Below are positions 32,052 to 37,311 of a stretch of DNA of 37,311 nt, piece after piece. Each line of letters opens with the position of its first letter. Position 1 is the stretch's first letter. The stretch comes from Streptomyces sp. G44 (GTDB lineage: Bacteria; Actinomycetota; Actinomycetes; Streptomycetales; Streptomycetaceae). Made by a program: the position numbers and the translations under genes. The stretch is from positions 1-37,311 of the forward strand of contig NZ_JAFEXF010000058.1 in NCBI RefSeq assembly GCF_016905445.1, in the 5' to 3' direction. Below the pieces are notes generated by a model, which saw only the letters and a list, made by a program, of their open reading frames with translations, searched no databases and had not been told where the DNA came from.

Positions 32052-32077
32052 GCCCGGCCGGTTCCTCCCGGCCGGGC
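32052..32077 (+). terminator. Hairpin terminator after the first secreted gene
   Basis: GCCCGGCCGG (32052-32061) pairs with CCGGCCGGGC (32068-32077) across a 6-nt loop. A second small hairpin, GTGCGG/CCGCAC, follows directly at 32078-32093. Located 38 nt after the stop codon, it may partly uncouple the first secreted gene from the next two. Confidence 0.7.
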
Positions 32078-32146
32078 GTGCGGGCCCCCGCACCCGACCG
32101 CCGTGGGCCGTCCCGTCCGCGGACGGGCCACTTGAGCCACGTGCCG

Positions 32147-32188
32147 GACGACCCGAGCGGAACGACCGACGACCCGAGCGGAGCGACT
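32147..32188 (+). repeat. Two 21-bp tandem repeats just before a start codon
   Basis: GACGACCCGAGCGGAACGACC (split as GACGACCCGAGCGG + AACGACC, 32147-32167) is followed immediately by a copy with two changes (32168-32188). The second copy ends at the ATG of the DUF6801-like gene and supplies its GCGGAG ribosome site. Confidence 0.8.
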
Positions 32189-32189
32189 G

Positions 32190-33782
32190 ATGACAGGCCC
32201 CCGAACCCCGACCGCCCGACGGGTGGTCCGCGGCCGCGCCCGGAGCGCGGCGGTCGCCGTGTTCGCCGTGCTGGTCGCCACGGTGCCCGCGGCGTCCGGG
32301 GCGGCCGGGGCATCCGGCGAGCAGAAGGTCGACACCGCCCTGCCCTACGTATGCCTGTTCCCCTCCGGGAAGGACTCCGTGACCGTACGGATCTCGGCGG
32401 CCTTCCCCGAGCGGGTGGCGGCCGGTGAGCCGATCGAACCCGCGGACGTGGCCACGGCGGTCGAGCTGCCCGAGCCGGCGGTGGCGGATCTCACGAAGCT
32501 GGGCGCGGCCGGCGTCCGGGCGGCGACCCGGCTCGACGTGGGCGTCGCCCAGGGCGAGGCCACCGCCGAGGCGACCTGGCGCGGCAGCAGTGAGCCCGCG
32601 GCCCTGCCGCCGACCGGGCCGCTGACGCTGACCGCGACGGGGGACGTCCCCTCGGTGACCGGGCGGAGCACGGGCGAACTGACCATGACGGCCCGGGACT
32701 TCGCCCTGGACCTGGCGCCGGCCACCGCGGACGGCGGAGCCACCGACCCCGCCTCGGTGACCGTCGACTGCGAGCTGGCCGAGGACGCCCCGGACGGAGG
32801 CCGGCTGGTCGGCGTCCGCGTCGGCACGGACGAGGAAGGCGGCACGGATTCTCCGAGCGGATCGCCCTCCGGTACGCCGTCCGCCTCCGGCACGCCGGGG
32901 CCGGCGGGGAAGGACCCGGCGGGCCGGCGGGACGGGCGCGCCCCGAAGGTCGCCGAGCCGGGGCCGGGCGGTGGCGGCGCCGCCGGACGGGCCGCCCCGA
33001 CCTGCAAGTACGACGAGAAGTACCCGGCCGGACCGATGTCTCTGAACGCCTACATCACCGGCTACTCCAACGTGAACAAGCTCGACGGCGCGGCGCTGAT
33101 CCCGCCGTTCTGCACCCTCATCACCCAGGGCGAGCCCCAGTTCGTCTTCTTCCCGGACTACAGCGGTGCCACCATCACCCAGCACTCCACCGCCGACCTC
33201 TACCACCGGCAGCGCAAGCAGACCCCGCCCTTCGAAGCGACCTTCCTGACCTTCGACTTCACCCCCACGACGGCCACGATGGTGCTGGAGCAGACGGGGC
33301 CGATGACCATCGACTCGCACGGCACCACCGACTTCGTCTTCACCAGCACGGACACCTACGTCCGAGCGCCGCTCGTGCTCCGGGTGACGTCGCTGAAGGT
33401 CAACGGCACCCCGCTGGACGTCGGGACGAAGTGCCGGACCAAGACGTCCCTCGTGTCCCCGGAGCCGGACCCGGCGAAGCACCCCGGCGACCACGTGGTC
33501 CTGCACGGCCGGGGCGAGCAGACCACCGGCCAGCCCGCCACCGGCTACCTGCTGCTGTCCGGCGGCCCGTTGACCGGCAAGGTCACCATCCCCGCCTTCA
33601 CGGGGTGCGGCACCGCGGGCGGTGAGGACCTCGACCGCCTGCTCACGGCCTCGGTGTCCGGCCCCGGCAACTATGTCAAGCAGATCCAGGGGCAAACCTG
33701 CTTCGTCTCGGCCGATGTGCTCAATCCCGACGAGTGCACCGAGGACGCCCAGCCCCGCAAGATCCCCGTAGCCGAACGATGA
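32190..33782 (+). CDS. Secreted DUF6801-like protein with large C-terminal domain (mce-linked 2)
   Basis: A 530-residue exported protein. Signal peptide about 1-42 (twin-Arg-like RRVVRGRARSAAVAVFAVLVATV). Residues about 48-200 match the DUF6801 pattern: LPYVCLFPSGKDSVTVRISAAFP, GEPIEPADVATAVELPEPAVADL, LPPTGPLTLTATGDVPSVT and VTVDCEL. A disordered Gly/Ser/Pro linker spans about 210-268. The second domain (about 270-525) begins TCKYDEKYPAGPMSLNAYITGYSNVNKLDGA and contains six or more cysteines and a beta-rich body; I recognise no family for it. The gene ends 59 nt before the third secreted gene with no clear terminator, so these two are probably co-transcribed. Confidence 0.88.
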   Translation: MTGPRTPTARRVVRGRARSAAVAVFAVLVATVPAASGAAGASGEQKVDTALPYVCLFPSGKDSVTVRISAAFPERVAAGEPIEPADVATAVELPEPAVADLTKLGAAGVRAATRLDVGVAQGEATAEATWRGSSEPAALPPTGPLTLTATGDVPSVTGRSTGELTMTARDFALDLAPATADGGATDPASVTVDCELAEDAPDGGRLVGVRVGTDEEGGTDSPSGSPSGTPSASGTPGPAGKDPAGRRDGRAPKVAEPGPGGGGAAGRAAPTCKYDEKYPAGPMSLNAYITGYSNVNKLDGAALIPPFCTLITQGEPQFVFFPDYSGATITQHSTADLYHRQRKQTPPFEATFLTFDFTPTTATMVLEQTGPMTIDSHGTTDFVFTSTDTYVRAPLVLRVTSLKVNGTPLDVGTKCRTKTSLVSPEPDPAKHPGDHVVLHGRGEQTTGQPATGYLLLSGGPLTGKVTIPAFTGCGTAGGEDLDRLLTASVSGPGNYVKQIQGQTCFVSADVLNPDECTEDAQPRKIPVAER

Positions 33783-33841
33783 CGCCTCCCTCTCCACCCC
33801 CAGACCCTGTACTCCTCTCCCCTCCTGACCCGGAAGGCCAC

Positions 33842-34786
33842 ATGATGCGGTTCTCCCTCGGCGCCCAAGTCGCCGCCACCGCCCTCGGCACCGCGTTCGG
33901 CGTCCTCGCCTCCGTGGGCACCGCCACGGCCGCCGCCGCGGTACCGAACGGCGAGTGGGCGCCCTTCACCCGCTGCCCCGTGGACGCCCCGGCGATGCTG
34001 GCCGCCGACGGCCTGGCCAAGACCCCGCAGTGCGTGGTCTCCGCCTCACCGAACGGCTCCATCAAGCTGGGCAGGACCACCGTGCCGACGGGCCGGACGA
34101 ACCTCCAGATCGGGGTCGTCCAGAACGCCGACGGGACCAGCTCCGTGGTGGCGCCGCCCGGCGGCGCCCTGATCGCCGACTCCGCGACCGTCCCCGGCGG
34201 GCTGCTGGGGCTGATGTGCCCGAGCGACATCCCCGCGATCACGGCCATCTGCGAGCAGCTCAACGACAGCTCCCTCAACAAGATCACGGCGACGGTGGAG
34301 TCCGTCGGCGCCCCCTACGACTTCGACCAGACCGCCGGCATCCTCACCGACAAGCCGATCGTCGCCATACCGGTCCGCATCCACCTGGAGAACCCGTTCC
34401 TCGGCAAGAGGTGCTACATCGGCACCGCCGCCAACCCCATCGTCCTGCGTCCGAAGAACCTCCAGTTCCCCGAGTTCGGCATGTCGTTCTTCCACGGTGA
34501 CGGCACGGCCGCCGAGGACGGCGAGATGAGCCGCGTCAACCTCACCGGGGCGACGCAGAACGACAGCACCTTCGCCGTGCCGGGCGCCAGCGGCTGCGGT
34601 CTCGGCCTGCTCGGCCTGATCGACGCGGCGGTCAACGCCAAGACCGGGCTGCCCTCCGCTTCCGGGAAGAACGACCTCACGCTCAAGAGCACCCAGACCC
34701 ACCTCGCCGGGCTCAACGCCCCCGGCACCTTCGCCCCCGACGCGGGCAAGCGCCTCGCACGGAACTGGCACTCCGCCGTCGACTGA
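33842..34786 (+). CDS. Secreted protein of unknown function (mce-linked 3)
   Basis: A 314-residue exported protein. Signal peptide MMRFSLGAQVAATALGTAFG to about residue 34 (ASVGTATAAA). The mature part contains CPVDAPAMLAADG, QCVVSASPNGSIKLG, a MCPSDIPAITAICEQLNDSSLN segment with paired cysteines, ENPFLGKRCYIGTAANPIVL and a C-terminal GCGLGLLGLIDAAVNAKTGLP segment that is moderately hydrophobic. Cysteine content suggests disulphides. No family recognised. GGAAGG precedes twin ATGs (33842 and 33845), either of which may be used. Third of the secreted genes beside the mce operon. Confidence 0.87.
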   Translation: MMRFSLGAQVAATALGTAFGVLASVGTATAAAAVPNGEWAPFTRCPVDAPAMLAADGLAKTPQCVVSASPNGSIKLGRTTVPTGRTNLQIGVVQNADGTSSVVAPPGGALIADSATVPGGLLGLMCPSDIPAITAICEQLNDSSLNKITATVESVGAPYDFDQTAGILTDKPIVAIPVRIHLENPFLGKRCYIGTAANPIVLRPKNLQFPEFGMSFFHGDGTAAEDGEMSRVNLTGATQNDSTFAVPGASGCGLGLLGLIDAAVNAKTGLPSASGKNDLTLKSTQTHLAGLNAPGTFAPDAGKRLARNWHSAVD

Positions 34787-35026
34787 CGGGACCGGTACTC
34801 CGCCGTCGAGTAATGGCCGCGGGGCGTCGATTCTCAGCCGTCCCGGCAGCCATCCCCCACCCCACCACACGGAAATGCGCACAGACTGTGTACGTCCCAC
34901 CGAACTTGATTTAACTTCAACAGCCCGAACACGCGTCACCTCAAGTCCGGCCGTGTGCCTCTCCCCCGCGGATCCGAAGCACACGGCCGGCGCACCGTGG
35001 GCACCGAAGAGCAAGGGACGGCACTC
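34787..35026. other. Intergenic region before the PucR-type gene
   Basis: 240 bp without a gene. A 13-bp direct repeat, ACTCCGCCGTCGA, occurs at 34770-34782 (inside the preceding gene) and 34797-34809. An AT-rich island with TTGA-N7-TCAA (34906-34920) may belong to the regulator's promoter. No convincing terminator. Confidence 0.45.
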
Positions 35027-36235
35027 ATGCCTTCAACCACGCGACCGTCTGAAGTCGGTGAACCGCTGGAACCCCTCCCCAAGGAGTTCGCCGCCTTCAT
35101 GCGGCCGGAGTTACCCGGTCTCATGAAGGAGATCGGCGCCGAGGTCACCCGGGCCTACCCCGTCTACGGACGGCTGCTCAACGGCCCCAACGCCGAGCCC
35201 ATCCGGCAGGGTCTGGAACAGGCCCTGTACGCCTTCGTGGACCGCGTCGCCGACCCCGGCAAGAACGCCGTGCTCCGTGACGAACTGCTGCGCAAGTTCG
35301 GCCGCGTGGAGGCCTACGAGGGCCGCGAACTGGACACCCTCCAGGGGGCGTACCGGCTCGGCGCCCGCATCGCGCTGCGGCGCGCCAAGGCCGTCGGCCA
35401 GCAGTACCGGCTCTCGCCCGCGCTGATCCTCGCCTTCGCCGACGCCCTGTTCGCCTACGTCGACGAACTGGAGCAGATCTCCCGCGAGGGCTACGTCGAG
35501 GTGCAGTCGCGGGCCTTCTCGGAGGTTCCGGCGCGGCGCAGACGGCTGCTCCACCTCATCCTCGCCGCCCCTCCGCTGCCCCAGGCCCTTCCCGGGCTCT
35601 GCGAGGCCGCCGCCTGGCACCCGCCCGCCGACGTCACCATGGTGGCCCTGCGCCCGCCGGTCCCCGAGCACCTGGAGGCGGGGCTGGCCGACGACGTCCT
35701 CTTCGACCTGGACATCCCGCAGCCGCACCTGCTGATACCCGGCCCCCTCACGTCGGAGCGCCTGGCCATGCTCGACGCGGCGCTCGCGGGGGCGCACGCC
35801 GTGGTGGGGCTGACCGTGCCGCTGGCCCAGGCGGCCGACTCCATCCGCTGGGCACGCCGGGTGCTCCAGCTGATCGACGAAGGCGTGGTGGCCGACACGC
35901 CCCTGGCCCGTTGCGAGGACCACCTGGTGACGCTGTGGCTGCTGTCGGATCCGGCCCTCGTGACCCATCTCGCGGCCGGGGAGCTGGCCCCGATCGACCG
36001 TCTGCCGGCCAGCCGCCGCGACCGGCTCGTGGAGACGCTGCGCGTGCACATATCCACCCGGGCACCGGCGGAACAGGTCGGGGAGATGCTGGGCGTGCAC
36101 GCCCAGACCGTCCGCTACCGCCTGCGGAACCTCGACGTCCTCCTGGGCGAGCGCCTGGCCGACCCCGACCACCGCTTCGCCATGGAGGCCTCCCTGCGGG
36201 CCCTGCACCTGCTCGCCCGGGGCACGGGGATGTAA
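35027..36235 (+). CDS. PucR-type helix-turn-helix regulator with a TTA codon
   Basis: A 402-residue regulator of the CdaR/PucR group. Residues about 10-165 form a helical sensing region (KEFAAFMRPELPGLMKEIGAEV ... YRLGARIALRRAKAVG). The middle is GGDEF-like but degenerate (about 185-290). The C-terminal PucR HTH (PF13556, about 335-395) reads LVETLRVHISTRAPAEQVGEMLGVHAQTVRYRLRNLD. The ATG at 35027 has AAGGGA 8 nt upstream. Codon 29 is TTA (35111-35113), implying bldA-dependent expression. Neighbours suggest two possible targets: the secreted-protein/mce region upstream, or the converging purine-related xdhC gene. It lacks the N-terminal PucR purine-sensing domain. Confidence 0.9.
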   Translation: MPSTTRPSEVGEPLEPLPKEFAAFMRPELPGLMKEIGAEVTRAYPVYGRLLNGPNAEPIRQGLEQALYAFVDRVADPGKNAVLRDELLRKFGRVEAYEGRELDTLQGAYRLGARIALRRAKAVGQQYRLSPALILAFADALFAYVDELEQISREGYVEVQSRAFSEVPARRRRLLHLILAAPPLPQALPGLCEAAAWHPPADVTMVALRPPVPEHLEAGLADDVLFDLDIPQPHLLIPGPLTSERLAMLDAALAGAHAVVGLTVPLAQAADSIRWARRVLQLIDEGVVADTPLARCEDHLVTLWLLSDPALVTHLAAGELAPIDRLPASRRDRLVETLRVHISTRAPAEQVGEMLGVHAQTVRYRLRNLDVLLGERLADPDHRFAMEASLRALHLLARGTGM

Positions 36236-36249
36236 CCCTCGCTCACGTG

Positions 36250-36309
36250 CCCCTCACCGACGTACGCCCCACCCGATGTTCCCCTCACCGACGTTCCCCT
36301 CACCGACGT
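36250..36309. repeat. Three copies of CCCCTCACCGACGT between convergent genes
   Basis: The 14-bp unit occurs at 36250-36263, 36281-36294 and 36296-36309 (the last two in tandem with a 15-bp period). It fills the 96-bp gap between the PucR-type gene and xdhC. Confidence 0.8.
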
Positions 36310-36331
36310 ACGCCTCACACGGCGCGATCGG

Positions 36332-37138
36332 TCACCGTGCGCACTCGAAGGTGCGCAGGAGATCGGCGGCGACGCTCACGGCGATCGTCGCGGGTTCCTT
36401 GCCGGTGATGTCCGCCAGCCCTATCGGGGTCTTGATCCTGTCGATGGTGGCGTCGTCATGTCCGCCCTCGGTGGAGAGGCGTTTGCGGAAGCGCGCCCAC
36501 TTGGCCGCCGAGCCGATGAGGCCGATGGAGCCGAGGTGGGTGGTGCGCAGGGCCGCGTCGCACAGAGCCGCGTCCTCGGCGTGGTCATGGGTCATGATCA
36601 GGACGTGGGCGCCGTGCGGCAGGGCCTCCAGCACCTCCTCGGGCAGCAGCGGCGTGTGGTGTACGCGCACCTGCGCCACCGCGTCCGCCAGCACGTCGAG
36701 CCGCTTCGGCGCGAGCATGTCCGCACGGCTGTCGACCAGGTGGAGGTCGAGGTCCTGGCGGGCCAGGATGCGGGCGAGTTCGAGGCCGACGTGCCCCATG
36801 CCGAAGACGGCCACCGCCCGTACCACCGGCAGCGGTTCGAGCAGGACCGAGACCGTGCCGCCGCAGCACTGCACACCGTGCCGATTGGTCACCTTGTCGT
36901 TCAGGGCGAAGTCCATCAGCTCCGGTTCCGCGGTGGCCGCGGCGAGCATCTCCCGGGCCCGGTCGATCGCGACGGCCTCCACATTGCCGCCACCGATCGA
37001 ACCCCAGGTCTCGCCGCGCGCCACGACGAGTTTCGCGCCCGCGCCGCGCGGGGCGTGGCCGCGCACGGTCGCGACGGTGACCAGCACGCCGGGTTCCCGG
37101 CGTGCCCGCAACCCCGCGACCGCGGCGATCCACGTCAT
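36332..37138 (-). CDS. xdhC: XdhC family protein (molybdenum cofactor chaperone for xanthine dehydrogenase)
   Basis: A 268-residue XdhC/CoxI protein that binds and sulfurates molybdenum cofactor before insertion into xanthine dehydrogenase. Motifs: TVRGHAPRGAGAKLVV (24-39), GSIGGGNVE (46-54), the CCGG box (91-94) and the Rossmann segment AVFGMGHVGLELARIL (111-126), followed by the second-domain loop THDHAEDAALCDAAL and GLIGSAAKWARFRKRL. The ATG at 37138 starts 1 nt after an upstream stop (TGACATG); the in-frame GTG at 37147 lies inside that upstream gene. It should be the last gene of an xdh operon entering from the right edge. Confidence 0.93.
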   Translation of the reverse strand: MTWIAAVAGLRARREPGVLVTVATVRGHAPRGAGAKLVVARGETWGSIGGGNVEAVAIDRAREMLAAATAEPELMDFALNDKVTNRHGVQCCGGTVSVLLEPLPVVRAVAVFGMGHVGLELARILARQDLDLHLVDSRADMLAPKRLDVLADAVAQVRVHHTPLLPEEVLEALPHGAHVLIMTHDHAEDAALCDAALRTTHLGSIGLIGSAAKWARFRKRLSTEGGHDDATIDRIKTPIGLADITGKEPATIAVSVAADLLRTFECAR

Positions 37139-37139
37139 G

Positions 37140-37215
37140 TCAGGCACCGTTCAGCGCCGCCGCCTCGGCGGTCCCGTCCCCGGCGCCCGGGTTCCCGGCG
37201 CCCTCCGCCCGGGGG
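37140..37215 (-). CDS. 3' end of the upstream xdh gene (partial, probably xdhB)
   Basis: On the minus strand a short frame ending GAGDGTAEAAALNGA-stop (stop at 37140-37142) abuts xdhC. The sequence is the Ala/Gly-rich tail expected of the molybdopterin-binding subunit of xanthine dehydrogenase, judged by position; the catalytic part is off the window. Beyond about 37215 the frame is lost in a run of G and C homopolymers. Confidence 0.45.
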
Positions 37216-37311
37216 GCCCCCCCCCGGGCGGGCGGGGGGCGCGGTGGGGGCGCGGCGGGGCGGGGGGCCGGAGTCCCCCCGCGCCTTTTAACACTCCGAA
37301 GTCGCCGACCG
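37205..37311. other. Low-complexity G/C-run sequence at the right edge
   Basis: Runs such as ten or so consecutive C and several G6 tracts, then an abrupt TTTTAA, interrupt the coding frame expected here. It looks like low-quality sequence at a contig end rather than biology. Confidence 0.55.

Noticed and set aside
34906..34920. TTGA-N7-TCAA as an operator for the PucR-type gene
   Set aside because: Arms of only four bases are expected by chance; no second copy was seen nearby.
1..37311. tRNA, rRNA, CRISPR, insertion sequence or prophage
   Set aside because: I found no transposase, integrase, tRNA-like cloverleaf with conserved arms, repeat-spacer array or structural phage gene. 'Holin' at 6855 is a family name only.
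37205..37311. Frameshifted xdh gene as a true pseudogene
   Set aside because: The break coincides with extreme homopolymer runs at the very end of the window, so a sequencing or assembly artefact is more likely.

Overview
The window is high-GC DNA (about 70% or more, strong third-position GC) with tightly overlapping ATGA/GTGA gene junctions, GTG starts, rare TTA codons and Pro/Ser/Thr-rich secreted tails. Together with the gene families present (DasR-type chitinase control, DUF3618 and PRC-barrel stress proteins, a single complete mce operon) this points to a Streptomyces chromosome or a close relative. The last ~110 bases look like a poor-quality contig edge.

Left part (1-17.2 kb), mixed accessory and house-keeping genes. 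A serine beta-lactamase-fold hydrolase and a cytochrome P450 (with a TTA codon) lie on the minus strand. After about 1 kb without a recognisable gene come a small conserved protein and a secreted GH18 chitinase preceded by a near-perfect DasR (dre) operator. Next are a three-gene minus-strand set of envelope/stress proteins, a MarR regulator with an MMPL exporter, a small protein, a PRC-barrel/DUF2382 protein, a YihY/BrkB membrane protein and a second DUF3618 protein. Between 14.2 and 14.95 kb there is no intact gene, but there is a well-preserved cobalamin riboswitch followed by a shrunken relic of metE (B12-independent methionine synthase), with at least three internal deletions, two frameshifts and loss of a zinc-ligand cysteine. 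A GNAT acetyltransferase under a 15-bp inverted repeat, a CGNR zinc-finger regulator and a beta-hydroxyacid dehydrogenase follow.

Centre (17.2-30.8 kb, all minus strand): one continuous mce (mammalian cell entry) lipid-import operon. In order of transcription: ATPase (mkl/MlaF type), yrbEA, yrbEB, mceA, B, C, D, E, F, four Mce-associated membrane proteins that form two tandem copies of a two-gene unit, and a secreted lytic transglycosylase. Most junctions overlap by 4 nt. By family knowledge the ATPase plus YrbEA/B form an ABC-type permease at the membrane, and MceA-F form the extracytoplasmic substrate-carrying assembly for lipids or sterols.

Right part (30.8-37.3 kb): divergently from the mce operon, across a 552-bp control region, lie three consecutive secreted proteins of unknown function (one with a DUF6801-like domain). 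They are followed by a PucR-type regulator carrying a TTA codon. The secreted trio is the best candidate here for an undescribed extracellular extension of the Mce importer. On the minus strand at the end are xdhC (xanthine dehydrogenase accessory protein) and the last codons of an upstream xdh subunit gene.
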